Shown here one piece after another: positions 26,896-35,317 of a stretch of 64,000 nt of DNA. Where the stretch lies: NCBI RefSeq assembly GCF_046097065.1, contig NZ_CP175563.1, positions 1,302,001 through 1,366,000 on the forward strand, read 5' to 3'. The stretch is from Syntrophus buswellii (GTDB lineage: Bacteria > Desulfobacterota > Syntrophia > Syntrophales > Syntrophaceae). The translations under genes were made by a program, and so were the position numbers. The first letter of the stretch is position 1, and every line of letters starts with the position of its first letter. The notes beneath the pieces are model-generated. The model had not been told where the DNA came from, searched no databases, and was given only the letters and a program-made list of their open reading frames with translations.

Positions 26896-28104
26896 ATGAA
26901 GGGTGCGTTACCGGATAAACGGGGGCATTTCGGAGTGTTCGGGGGCCGCTACGCCGCCGAGACCCTCATGCCGGCCCTGATCGAACTGGAGGCCGCCTAC
27001 CGTCAGGCGCGGCGGGACATAAGCTTTCGAAGGGAATTTGCACGCTATTTAGAGGATTATTCAGGAAGAGCCACGCCTCTGTACTTTGCGGAGCGGCTTA
27101 CGGAAGTCCTGGGCGGAGCGAAGGTCTATCTGAAGAGGGAGGACCTGAACCACACCGGTTCACATAAGATCAACAACACCCTGGGACAGGCGCTGCTGGC
27201 CCGTCGGCTGGGCAAAAGAAAGGTCATTGCGGAAACGGGAGCGGGTCAGCATGGGGTCGCCACGGCAACGGTGGCGGCGCTGTTTGGCATGGAATGCAAA
27301 ATTTTCATGGGGAAGGAGGACATACGGAGGCAGGCGCCCAATGTCTTTCGCATGAAGATCCTCGGCGCCGAGGTGATCCCCGTCTCTTCGGGAACAGCAA
27401 CCCTCAAGGACGCCATGAACGAGGCCATGCGCTACTGGGTATCCGCCGTCCGGGACACCTTTTACGTGATAGGGACGACGGCAGGGCCTCATCCCTATCC
27501 CATGATGGTCCGGGATTTTCAAAGCGTGATCGGGCGCGAGGCCAAGCGCCAGATCCTGAAAAAGGAGGGACGTCTGCCCGATATCCTCATCGCCTGCGTC
27601 GGGGGGGGGAGCAATGCCATGGGGCTCTTTTATCCCTTCCGCCACAATGAGGGCGTGGCCATGTACGGCGTCGAGGCCGCGGGCAAGGGGATGGATTCAA
27701 CCCTCCATTCCGCGAGCATCAGCGGCGGCCGCGTGGGGGTGCTCCACGGGAACCGCACCTTTCTGCTTCAGGATGATCACGGCCAGATCCGGGACGCCTA
27801 CTCCATCGCCGCCGGGCTGGATTATCCCGGCGTCGGCCCGGAGCACAGCTACTTTTCCGAAATCGGCCGGGCCTCCTATGTCACGGTGACGGACGAGGAG
27901 GCCGTGGAGGCCTTTCATGCCCTTTCCCGCTATGAAGGGATCATCCCCGCCATGGAGAGCGCCCATGCCGTCGCTTATGCGATGAAGCTCGTTCCCACGC
28001 TGAACCGGGATCACGTTGTCGTGGTGAATCTCTCCGGCCGGGGGGACAAGGACGCGGAAGAAATTGCCAGACGGATGGAGAAAGGAGGTGCGGTCGAGGA
28101 ATGA
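26896..28104 (+). CDS. trpB: Tryptophan synthase beta chain
   Basis: A 402-residue TrpB1-type enzyme that makes Trp from indole and serine with PLP. The PLP lysine is Lys91 (NHTGSHKINNTLGQ), with ETGAGQHGVATATVAALFG and the phosphate-binding CVGGGSNAMG. The start is placed at ATG 26896 because GGAAAGG lies 8 bases upstream; a GTG three codons earlier overlaps that site. Its last four bases (ATGA) contain the trpA start, the coupling usual for the alpha2beta2 complex. Only this copy is present in the window. Confidence 0.95.
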   Translation: MKGALPDKRGHFGVFGGRYAAETLMPALIELEAAYRQARRDISFRREFARYLEDYSGRATPLYFAERLTEVLGGAKVYLKREDLNHTGSHKINNTLGQALLARRLGKRKVIAETGAGQHGVATATVAALFGMECKIFMGKEDIRRQAPNVFRMKILGAEVIPVSSGTATLKDAMNEAMRYWVSAVRDTFYVIGTTAGPHPYPMMVRDFQSVIGREAKRQILKKEGRLPDILIACVGGGSNAMGLFYPFRHNEGVAMYGVEAAGKGMDSTLHSASISGGRVGVLHGNRTFLLQDDHGQIRDAYSIAAGLDYPGVGPEHSYFSEIGRASYVTVTDEEAVEAFHALSRYEGIIPAMESAHAVAYAMKLVPTLNRDHVVVVNLSGRGDKDAEEIARRMEKGGAVEE

Positions 28105-28916
28105 GCCGAATTGGACAGGTGTTTCAAAAGCTCAAAGAGAGGGGAGAAAAGGCCCTGGTTGCCTATGTGACGGCCGGAGATCCCGACCTGGAAAAAACCC
28201 GGGAAATCATGATCGGATTGAAAGAGGCCGGAGTCGACATCCTTGAAATCGGGGTCCCCTTTTCCGACCCCACCGCGGACGGTCCCGTCATTCAGGAGGC
28301 GGCCCAGCGGGCCTTGAAAAAGGGAACGACGCTGGAGAACATTCTCGACATGATCGAAGACCTCAGGAAAACGGAAGATCTGCCGCCGGTGGTTCTCTTC
28401 GGCTATTACAATCCCGTTTATGCATACGGGATCGAGCGTTTCGCGGACAGGGCGAAGGCGGCCGGCGTTGATGGCCTGCTCGTGGTCGATCTTCCCCCGG
28501 AAGAAGCCGGTGAGCTCCGCCGGGAAACCGATTCCAGGGGGATGGATTTCATTTCCCTGATTGCGCCGACCACTTCGGCGGAGCGGATCGGCCTGATCGC
28601 CCGCCAGGGGCGGGGATTTCTCTATTACATCTCCATCACCGGGGTAACGGGAACGGCACGGCCGGACATGGAAAGCGTGACGCGGGACATTGCCCGGATT
28701 CGCGCCTGTACGGATCTGCCCCTGGTCGTTGGATTCGGCATCTCCACGCCGGAGCAGGCAGGGGCCTTTGGCCCCCTGGCGGACGGGATCGTCATCGGCA
28801 GCGCTTTTGTGCGCCTCATTGCCGAATTTGCCCACAGCCCCGACCTCGTGCCCCGGGTGTCGGCCCTGGCCCGGACAATCAAAGGGGCCATGAGGCAGGA
28901 AGGATATTCTTCTTGA
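28101..28916 (+). CDS. trpA: Tryptophan synthase alpha chain
   Basis: A 271-residue TIM barrel cleaving indole-3-glycerol phosphate. Catalytic residues lie in LEIGVPFSDPTADGPVIQ (Glu and Asp), with LFGYYNPVYAYGIERF and the C-terminal VGFGISTPEQA phosphate loop. It overlaps trpB by 4 bases. A sigma70-like promoter for the next operon overlaps its stop codon. Confidence 0.95.
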   Translation: MSRIGQVFQKLKERGEKALVAYVTAGDPDLEKTREIMIGLKEAGVDILEIGVPFSDPTADGPVIQEAAQRALKKGTTLENILDMIEDLRKTEDLPPVVLFGYYNPVYAYGIERFADRAKAAGVDGLLVVDLPPEEAGELRRETDSRGMDFISLIAPTTSAERIGLIARQGRGFLYYISITGVTGTARPDMESVTRDIARIRACTDLPLVVGFGISTPEQAGAFGPLADGIVIGSAFVRLIAEFAHSPDLVPRVSALARTIKGAMRQEGYSS

Positions 28917-28941
28917 CAGAATGCCTGCTTTGTGTTTTGAT
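28913..28941 (+). promoter_or_regulatory. Promoter of the aro operon, overlapping the trpA stop codon
   Basis: TTGACA (28913-28918), 17-base spacer, TTTGAT (28936-28941). It includes the trpA TGA and lies about 100 bases before the aromatic leader peptide, so the aro operon can be expressed apart from trp. Confidence 0.5.
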
Positions 28942-29042
28942 CCCGCAGGTGTTTGGTTGTATCGGTAACGTGTACGAGATTGCCTTTCTGCACCTCTTTT
29001 TCCGATGAAGAGGATTTGGAGAGGAAGGAAGAGAAAACGGAA

Positions 29043-29138
29043 ATGGACGGAAGACAAAGCACGATGAAATCCAATTACTTTAGCTATTATTATTGGTATT
29101 TTTATATGGAGATCTGTCCATTGTCTCGGGTGGGTTGA
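29043..29138 (+). CDS. Aromatic amino acid leader peptide (Tyr/Phe/Trp-rich) of the aro operon
   Basis: A 31-codon ORF containing YFSYYYWYFY, where nine of ten consecutive codons are aromatic: five or six Tyr, two Phe and one Trp across the block. The start at 29043 is preceded by AGGAAGGAAGAG at suitable spacing; an internal ATG at 29064 is possible. A terminator hairpin begins 22 bases after the stop and DAHP synthase follows. This is the arrangement of ribosome-mediated attenuation, here apparently reading the supply of all aromatic amino acids, mainly tyrosine. Peptide and hairpins are seen directly; the mechanism is inferred by analogy with the pheL, trpL and pheST leaders. Confidence 0.85.
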   Translation: MDGRQSTMKSNYFSYYYWYFYMEICPLSRVG

Positions 29139-29159
29139 ACTAACGAATAAAAACACCAA

Positions 29160-29203
29160 GCCATGGGCAGATCAGGAAGCGCCGCCCATGGCTTTCTTCT
29201 TTT
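29160..29203 (+). terminator. Attenuator terminator of the aro operon
   Basis: A perfect 9-bp stem GCCATGGGC/GCCCATGGC (29160-29168 with 29184-29192) is followed by TTTCTTCTTTT. It starts 22 bases after the aromatic leader peptide stop. Confidence 0.8.
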
Positions 29204-29235
29204 ATGGCCATGGTGGCAGCAGACACCATGGCCAT
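29204..29235 (+). promoter_or_regulatory. Second hairpin of the aro leader, possible antiterminator or second terminator
   Basis: A perfect 12-bp stem ATGGCCATGGTG/CACCATGGCCAT with an 8-base loop, directly after the first terminator's T-tract. Its 5' arm contains GCCATGG, which can also pair with CCATGGC in the first terminator, so the two structures can compete. It is followed by TTTCTG only. Confidence 0.6.
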
Positions 29236-29292
29236 TTCTGTTGGTGCCTTCCCCGGTGTAAATTGGGAAGGCCGGCAAAGGAGAAGAATCTC

Positions 29293-30321
29293 ATGATTAT
29301 CGTCATGAAAAGAAACGCAACGGAACGTCAGATTGATCATGTCGTGGACTGGGTTGAATCCATCGGCTACAGGGCTTATCCATCTCGAGGAACGGAACAG
29401 ACCGTCGTCAAGGCCATCGGGGGAGAGCGGGGAGGTGAGGAGCTCAAGTACCTGGCGGCACTGTCCGGAGTGGACAAGGTCGTTCCCATCCGCAAGCCCT
29501 ACAAGCTGAGCAGCCGGGAGGCGAAAGAGGAGGATACGGTCGTCCAGGTGGGAAATGTGAGCATTGGCGGCGGAAGCTTTACCGTCATGGCCGGTCCCTG
29601 CTCCGTGGAAAGCGAACAGCAGTTGCTCGAAAGCGCCTACATTGTCAAAAAGGCCGGGGCTTCCATTCTGCGCGGCGGCGCCTTCAAGCCGAGAACCTCC
29701 CCCTACAGCTTTCAGGGGTTGGAGGAGGATGGCCTGAAGCTGCTGGCAAAGGCCCGGGAAAAAACCGGCCTTCCTGTGGTGACGGAGATCGTCAATCCCG
29801 AGGATCTGGACCTTGTTGAATCCTACACCGACATTCTCCAGGTGGGGGCCCGCAATGTCCAGAACTTTGCCCTGCTGAAGAAAATCGGCCGTTCACGGGT
29901 CCCCGTTCTCCTGAAGAGGGGAATGATGACCACCATCGAGGAGCTTCTCATGTCGGCGGAGTACATCCTGTCGGCGGGAAACGACCAGGTGATCCTTTGT
30001 GAGCGCGGCATCCGGACCTTCGAAACGGCAACCCGCAATACCCTTGACATCAGTGCCGTGCCTGTACTGAAGGAGCTGACCCACCTGCCCGTCATCATCG
30101 ATCCCAGTCACGCAACGGGCCACTGGAAATACGTCCTTCCCCTGAGCCGGGCGGCCCTGGCCGTCGGCGCCGACGGCCTGATTGTGGAGATGCACCCTCA
30201 GCCCGAAAAGGCCTTCTGCGACGGGGCGCAGTCCCTGAAACCCGAAACGTTTTACGAGCTGATGGATGAACTCAGGAGGATGGAATATGTCATGAGTGCG
30301 ACAGCGAAGGTGCTGGTATGA
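29293..30321 (+). CDS. aroF: 3-deoxy-7-phosphoheptulonate (DAHP) synthase, type I-beta with N-terminal ferredoxin-like domain
   Basis: A 342-residue enzyme condensing PEP and erythrose 4-phosphate, the first step to chorismate. Residues 1 to about 70 form the small ferredoxin-like regulatory domain (MIIVMKRNATERQIDHVV...) known from Thermotoga-type DAHP synthases, where it mediates Tyr/Phe inhibition. The barrel holds AGPCSVES, RGGAFKPRTSPYSFQG, PVVTEI, LLKRGMMTTIEE and IDPSHATGHWKYV. The start at 29293 has AAAGGAG upstream; an open frame extends back through the attenuator to 29188 but is not the real start. The gene order aroF-aroB with a 4-base overlap begins an unbroken shikimate operon. 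Confidence 0.95.
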   Translation: MIIVMKRNATERQIDHVVDWVESIGYRAYPSRGTEQTVVKAIGGERGGEELKYLAALSGVDKVVPIRKPYKLSSREAKEEDTVVQVGNVSIGGGSFTVMAGPCSVESEQQLLESAYIVKKAGASILRGGAFKPRTSPYSFQGLEEDGLKLLAKAREKTGLPVVTEIVNPEDLDLVESYTDILQVGARNVQNFALLKKIGRSRVPVLLKRGMMTTIEELLMSAEYILSAGNDQVILCERGIRTFETATRNTLDISAVPVLKELTHLPVIIDPSHATGHWKYVLPLSRAALAVGADGLIVEMHPQPEKAFCDGAQSLKPETFYELMDELRRMEYVMSATAKVLV

Positions 30322-31412
30322 ACCGGATCAAGATCAATCTCGACAAGCGTCTCTCCGAGTCCCATGAAATCTGCATCGGCTATGATTTCCAGGATCGGAT
30401 GGGTCTTCTCATCGCGAAAGACCATCCGGCGAACCGGTATGTCATCGTGACCGATTCCAATGTGTCGCAACTCTACGGAAGGACCTTTCTTGAAAAGCTC
30501 AAAGAATTGGGGCTCCCCGTGGAACTGCTGGAATTTCCCGCCGGCGAGGGTTCAAAAACCATGGAGACCGTCCTGGGACTGACAGCCAGGCTACTTGAGA
30601 TGGGTGCGGACCGCCATTCGATGCTCATCGCGCTGGGCGGCGGTGTCGTTGGGGATCTGACGGGGTTCGTCGCTTCCATCTATATGCGCTCCGTTCCCTT
30701 CATCCAGATTCCAACGACGCTCATGGCCCAGGTGGACAGCAGCATCGGCGGAAAGACGGCGGTGAATCTCCCGCAGGGAAAAAACCTCCTGGGGACCTTC
30801 TATCAGCCGAAGCGGATATTTACTGATCTCAAATTTCTGGAAACCCTTTCCGATGAGGAATATCTCAACGGATTGGCGGAGATTGTCAAATACGGACTCA
30901 TCGACGAACCGGGATTCTTTGAGCAGCTAGAGCGGGAAGTTCGCGCCCTGCGTGCAAGGAGCCTGGAGATCCTGGAGCCGGTCATCGAACGGTCCTGCCG
31001 GATCAAAAAGGGTGTTGTGGAGATTGATGAACAGGAATCGGGATTCCGGAGAATTCTGAACTTCGGCCACACCCTGGGGCATGCCCTGGAAGCCGCTTCT
31101 AAGTTCACCCTGCCTCACGGAAAGGCGGTTGCCCTGGGAATGACAGCCGCCTCACGGATTTCCGCCTGTTGCGGCTTTCTTCCGCCGGAGGAGAGGGAGC
31201 GGATCGAAGCCCTGATCCGGGACCTCGGCCTGCCCGTCCGGATTCCGTCAGACGTTGCCGGACCGGAAGTTTTGGGGCGTCTCGCCATGGACAAGAAGAA
31301 GGAGGGAAATGAACTGCCCTTTATCCTGTTGAAAAAAATCGGCATACCCTTTATGAGTAAGGACGTGGGGCTTTCCCTGCCGGAGAAGATCCTTGAGGAA
31401 ATGGCGGCATGA
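30318..31412 (+). CDS. aroB: 3-dehydroquinate synthase
   Basis: A 364-residue NAD+- and metal-dependent enzyme that cyclises DAHP. Motifs are EGSKTMETV, ALGGGVVGDLTGFVASIYMRSVPFIQIPTTLMAQVDSSIGGKTAVN, GLAEIVKYGLI and the metal ligand region NFGHTLGHALEA...LPHGKAVALGM. It overlaps aroF and the next gene by 4 bases each (ATGA), so translation is coupled along the operon. Confidence 0.96.
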   Translation: MNRIKINLDKRLSESHEICIGYDFQDRMGLLIAKDHPANRYVIVTDSNVSQLYGRTFLEKLKELGLPVELLEFPAGEGSKTMETVLGLTARLLEMGADRHSMLIALGGGVVGDLTGFVASIYMRSVPFIQIPTTLMAQVDSSIGGKTAVNLPQGKNLLGTFYQPKRIFTDLKFLETLSDEEYLNGLAEIVKYGLIDEPGFFEQLEREVRALRARSLEILEPVIERSCRIKKGVVEIDEQESGFRRILNFGHTLGHALEAASKFTLPHGKAVALGMTAASRISACCGFLPPEERERIEALIRDLGLPVRIPSDVAGPEVLGRLAMDKKKEGNELPFILLKKIGIPFMSKDVGLSLPEKILEEMAA

Positions 31413-32557
31413 GCGGGAAATCACTGGACGAACTGAGAAAATCCATTCAGAGTGCGGACACCCGGATTGTCGAGCTGCTTAATGAAAGGGCCGCGTTGGC
31501 CCTTGAAATCGGCAGGAAAAAAGCCGATCTGGGAATGGAAATATACGACCCCGTTCAGGAGGAGCAGGTATACGGCCGCCTTGTGCAGTACAATAAAGGC
31601 CCCATGCCGGCCTCCATTCTGTCAGCCATCTTCGGCCATGTGGTCGCCGCTTCCCGCTATCTGCAGAATACCCTGACCGCGGCGCTCCGCCCCCACGAGC
31701 GGGAGGGGCGGGGCCGGATCAGGGTCTGCATTCCCATTGTGGGCCCCGGAATGGACAAGGCGGCCCGGCAGATTCGTGACGCTGCACCGATGGCGGATTT
31801 GCTGGAGCTGAGGATGGACCTGATCAACGGGGATCGTCTGCCTGAGTTGATCAGGGAAATCCGGAAGAATCCCTTTCCCGTAAAAATTGTGGTGACCTGC
31901 AGAAAGCCGGAAGAAAGCGGCCGCCGGCCGTCTGCAGAAAAAGATGAGAACGAAGAGGAACGGGTCTCCGTTCTGAAAAAGGCCATCCTGCTGGGTGCCG
32001 ATTATGTGGATCTTGAACTCGGCACACAAGCTGCCTTGAGGGATTCGTTGAAAGAGCTCATCGCGGATTACCTGGGGCGGACGCAGCTCATCGTTTCCTG
32101 CCACAATTTTCAGGAGACTCCCTCTGACGCGGCCCTGGAGGACCTCTGGAAGTCCTGTCGGGAGGCGGGTGCCCGCGTCATCAAGATCGTGACCTTTGCC
32201 AGGACGATGACCGATAACCTGCGGATTCTGCGGCTCATTCCGTGGTCCCTGGGTAAAGGGCAGGAGATCGTCGCCTTTTCCATGGGGGACCAGGGAAAAA
32301 TCAGCCGGATCATGGCCCCCATGCTGGGGGCGCATTTTACCTTCGCGTCGCTGGGGGAAGAAACCGCCACAGCGCCGGGACAATTGACTGCCGCAGAACT
32401 GTTCCGTATCCTTGAACTCCTGGGCCGAAAGGCATCAGGCGGCCTTTCCGGGACGGTGAGGTCACCGGAAGAGGAAAGGGGGGAGCGGAGCCCAGGGGGG
32501 AGGGGCATGGAGCCCTTTTCAGAACGCGGCACCGGGGATGTCGAATCCAATGACTGA
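31409..32557 (+). CDS. aroD: Chorismate mutase (AroQ) fused to type I 3-dehydroquinate dehydratase (AroD)
   Basis: A 382-residue bifunctional protein. Residues 1 to about 90 are an AroQ-type helical chorismate mutase (LDELRKSIQSADTRIVELLNERAALALEIGRKKAD...VYGRL). Residues 103 to about 340 are a type I dehydroquinase with the catalytic pair His232 (VSCHNF) and Schiff-base Lys259 (ARVIKIVTFA), plus LELRMDL and FSMGDQGKISRIMAPMLGAHFTFASL. The two activities act at steps 3 and 8 of the pathway and are not consecutive. A 40-residue polar tail with no homology follows. The operon's tyrA has no mutase domain, so this fusion probably supplies the prephenate. It overlaps aroB by 4 and aroE by 20 bases. 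Confidence 0.92.
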   Translation: MSGKSLDELRKSIQSADTRIVELLNERAALALEIGRKKADLGMEIYDPVQEEQVYGRLVQYNKGPMPASILSAIFGHVVAASRYLQNTLTAALRPHEREGRGRIRVCIPIVGPGMDKAARQIRDAAPMADLLELRMDLINGDRLPELIREIRKNPFPVKIVVTCRKPEESGRRPSAEKDENEEERVSVLKKAILLGADYVDLELGTQAALRDSLKELIADYLGRTQLIVSCHNFQETPSDAALEDLWKSCREAGARVIKIVTFARTMTDNLRILRLIPWSLGKGQEIVAFSMGDQGKISRIMAPMLGAHFTFASLGEETATAPGQLTAAELFRILELLGRKASGGLSGTVRSPEEERGERSPGGRGMEPFSERGTGDVESND

Positions 32558-33386
32558 TCAATTCCGCAGCCCCATTCTCCTTGCCCTCATCGGCCATCCG
32601 ATAGGCCATAGTCTTTCGCCCCTCATGCATTCGGCCGCCCTGAAACTCCTGCGCCTTGCCGGCCGTTATGAGGCTTGGGACGTGTCCGACCTGAAGCAGG
32701 CCGTGGAAAAACTGAGACGGGAGGGATACCGGGGGGCCAGCGTAACCATTCCTTTCAAAAGGGATGTCATGGCCTTTCTCGACGATCTCGATGATCAGGC
32801 CCGTCGCATCGGAGCCGTGAACACGGTGATCCTTCGAGAGGGGCGCCTGCAGGGCACAAACACCGATTGGGAGGGGCTGCTTCGGGCCCTGCGAAAGGTG
32901 ACGGATCTTTTCGGAAAGCGGATCGTTGTTCTCGGAGCCGGAGGAACGGCACGGGCTGCCCTGTACGGCCTGCTTGCCGAGGGCGGGGTCCCTGTGGTGG
33001 TCAATCGGACGGAGAAGCAGGGGAGGGGGCTTGCCGAGGAGTTCGGCTGCCCTTTTTATCCTCTGGCGGAAATAGGGGACCTAGCAGGCGATATCCTGAT
33101 CAATGCGACACCGGTCGGAATGGTCCCGGAGATCGATTTTTCACCCGTACCCGCCGCCGCGCTCCGCCGCTTCCGCCTTGTCGCCGACGTGATTTATAAT
33201 CCCATGAAAACGCGGCTTCTCCGCGAAGCGGAAGAGGCGGGCTGCGCCGTTCTGTCGGGGATGGATATGTTTGTGGAACAGGGTGCGGCGCAGTTCCGGC
33301 TGTGGACCGGGCTGGAGCCCCCTGTGGACCGGATGCGGCAGGTTGTGAAGCAGGAGTTGGAAAGAAGGGAAGGGAAGCAGGCATGA
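32538..33386 (+). CDS. aroE: Shikimate dehydrogenase
   Basis: A 282-residue NADP-linked reductase of dehydroshikimate. It shows GHPIGHSLSPLMHSAAL, the catalytic Lys in VTIPFKRD, the Asp in GTNTDWEG, the cofactor loop VLGAGGTARAALYGL, NATPVGM and GMDMFVEQGAAQF. The start at 32538 overlaps the preceding gene by 20 bases; an ATG at 32550 is a near-equal alternative. Its stop overlaps the aroA start. Confidence 0.94.
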   Translation: MSNPMTDQFRSPILLALIGHPIGHSLSPLMHSAALKLLRLAGRYEAWDVSDLKQAVEKLRREGYRGASVTIPFKRDVMAFLDDLDDQARRIGAVNTVILREGRLQGTNTDWEGLLRALRKVTDLFGKRIVVLGAGGTARAALYGLLAEGGVPVVVNRTEKQGRGLAEEFGCPFYPLAEIGDLAGDILINATPVGMVPEIDFSPVPAAALRRFRLVADVIYNPMKTRLLREAEEAGCAVLSGMDMFVEQGAAQFRLWTGLEPPVDRMRQVVKQELERREGKQA

Positions 33387-34675
33387 TCCCCATGGGCCGA
33401 TCCGACCGGGAGGTAACCCTTGGGGTCCCCGGTTCAAAGAGCATCACCCAGCGCGCGTTGATTGCCGCTGCTCTCGCGAAAGGACCATCCCGGCTGCGCA
33501 ATGCCCTGCTGGCCGACGATACCTTGTATCTCATCAAAGCCCTGGAGCTTCTTGGCGCTGAGATTGAGGTGGAGGAGGGTGAACTCCGGATTGGCGGGAC
33601 AGGGGGAAAAATTTCCGTTCCGCCCGAGAGGATCTTCGTAGGAAACAACGGGACGGCGCTGCGGTTTCTGACCTCACTGGTCTGCCTGGGAGAGGGCCGC
33701 TTTGTCCTGGATGGCTCGCCCCGTCTTCGCGAGAGGCCCGTTGAGCCGCTTCTTCGGGTTTTGCGCTCCATGGGGGTGTCCGTCGAAACGCCGGAAAATC
33801 CGGGATGCCCCCCGGTTCTGATCCAATCGCGCGGACTTCCGGGCGGGCAAGTCGTATTTGAGGATCTGGACAGCAGCCAGTATGTATCCTCGCTGCTCCT
33901 CAGCTCTCCCTACGCTGCACGCAATGTCGGGATTCAGCTTGCCGGCCGGACGGTCTCAGAACCTTACATCGCCATGACGCTCCAGGTGATGGAGCAGTTT
34001 GGCGTTGCCGTTGAAAAGCCAGCCGCCAACACCTTCTGCGTCCCGTCAGGCCAAGCCTATCGGGCCCGCTCCTTCACCATCGAAGGGGATTATTCCAGCG
34101 CCTCATACTTCTTTCTGGCCGCGGCCCTGGGGCTGGCCCGGGTCCGGGTGCCGCACCTTACGGCTGCGAGCCTGCAGGGAGACGCACGCTTTTTGAAGAT
34201 TCTCGAAGACCTGGGATGCACCGTGGCATGGAGGGACGGGGACGTAGAAGTCGCCTGCGGTCAGCTCCACGGCGGTGATATGGAGTTCGCCATGGGAGAC
34301 ATTCCCGACATGGTCCCTTCGCTGGCCGTCCTGGCGGCGTTCCGGCCTGGTCGCTCCGTCATCACGGAATCGGCCCACCTGCGCATCAAAGAAAGCAACC
34401 GCCTGGCGGCCCTTGCAGCAGAGCTGCATAAAATCGGCATTTCAGCGAGGGAAACACCGGATGGCCTGATCATCAACGGCGGGCGTCCCTGTGGAGGGGA
34501 CATCGAGACTTACAGCGACCACCGGATCGCCATGAGCTTTGCCGTCGCCGGCCTGGCCGTTCCGGGAATCAGGATTGCGGACCGGGACTGTGTCGGCAAA
34601 TCCTTTCCCGGATTCTGGAACGAGTTGCAGAAGCTGTCACAGGGCGCGCCTGGAGGGGGAAAGAATGACCCGTGA
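33383..34675 (+). CDS. aroA: 5-enolpyruvylshikimate-3-phosphate synthase
   Basis: A 430-residue EPSP synthase. Motifs are VPGSKSITQRALIAAALAKGPS, LLADDTLYLIKAL, GNNGTALRFLTSL, LDGSPRLRERPVEPLL, DSSQYVSSLLL, EGDYSSASYFFLAAALG, HLRIKESNRLAALA and TYSDHRIAMSFAVAGL. The PEP-site loop reads GNNGTALRF rather than the GNAGTAMRP of enteric enzymes, so it is not a class I sequence of the E. coli kind. The ATG at 33383 overlaps the aroE stop with GGGAAG upstream; a frame open to 33302 lies inside aroE and was not used. Confidence 0.95.
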   Translation: MIPMGRSDREVTLGVPGSKSITQRALIAAALAKGPSRLRNALLADDTLYLIKALELLGAEIEVEEGELRIGGTGGKISVPPERIFVGNNGTALRFLTSLVCLGEGRFVLDGSPRLRERPVEPLLRVLRSMGVSVETPENPGCPPVLIQSRGLPGGQVVFEDLDSSQYVSSLLLSSPYAARNVGIQLAGRTVSEPYIAMTLQVMEQFGVAVEKPAANTFCVPSGQAYRARSFTIEGDYSSASYFFLAAALGLARVRVPHLTAASLQGDARFLKILEDLGCTVAWRDGDVEVACGQLHGGDMEFAMGDIPDMVPSLAVLAAFRPGRSVITESAHLRIKESNRLAALAAELHKIGISARETPDGLIINGGRPCGGDIETYSDHRIAMSFAVAGLAVPGIRIADRDCVGKSFPGFWNELQKLSQGAPGGGKNDP

Positions 34676-35225
34676 TGACCGAACCATCATCCTGATCGGA
34701 TACCGCGGAACCGGCAAAACCTCTGTGGGCCGGGAACTGGCCCGGCGGCTGAACCGTCCTTTTTACGACACCGATGTCCTGGTTGAAGCGCGTGAAGGGC
34801 GATCCATCCGGGACATGGTGGAGCAGGAGGGCTGGACGTATTTCCGGGAGCGCGAAAAAGCCGCCCTTCGTTCCCTTCGTACCATGCACCGCTGTGTCGT
34901 AGCCACGGGGGGCGGCGCAGTCCTGGATCCGGACAATGCGCGATTGCTGAAATCCATGGGTTGGATCGTTTTGCTGACGGCCCGGGAAGGGATCCTTGTC
35001 CGGCGGATTCTGCAGGATCCGGCCAGCCTTGAAAAGCGGCCGTCTTTTTCCGGGACGGAATCCGCTGAACAATCGATGGAGTCCATGATAGAGGAAACGA
35101 AGGAGATTCTGGCGCAGAGAATGCCTATCTATCGCTCTCTGGCCGATCTGGTCATCGACACCGCCAATGTGTCGCCGGGGGAGGTCGCGGATCGCATTCT
35201 CAGACATTTCTCCTTCGGGGAGTGA
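34665..35225 (+). CDS. aroK: Shikimate kinase
   Basis: A 186-residue kinase of the P-loop fold: Walker A GYRGTGKTS, DTD shikimate-binding motif (FYDTDVLVEAREGRSI), EGWTYFREREKAAL, VATGGGAVLD and the lid region EKRPSF. GGAGGGGGAAAGA lies just before the ATG, inside the aroA tail, and the genes overlap by 11 bases. A frame open to 34539 is a shadow extension. Confidence 0.95.
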   Translation: MTRDDRTIILIGYRGTGKTSVGRELARRLNRPFYDTDVLVEAREGRSIRDMVEQEGWTYFREREKAALRSLRTMHRCVVATGGGAVLDPDNARLLKSMGWIVLLTAREGILVRRILQDPASLEKRPSFSGTESAEQSMESMIEETKEILAQRMPIYRSLADLVIDTANVSPGEVADRILRHFSFGE

Positions 35226-35317
35226 ATGAGCGTTCCGCCTCGGATCCTGGAAATGGCTGACCGGTTCGGGGATGAACAGCCCAGAGGGCCGCAGGCAGAG
35301 GAGAAGGGAAGGCAGCG

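Noticed and set aside
29188..29292. N-terminal extension of aroF
   Set aside because: It lies inside the attenuator hairpins; the ATG at 29293 has a good ribosome site and matches the ferredoxin-like domain start.
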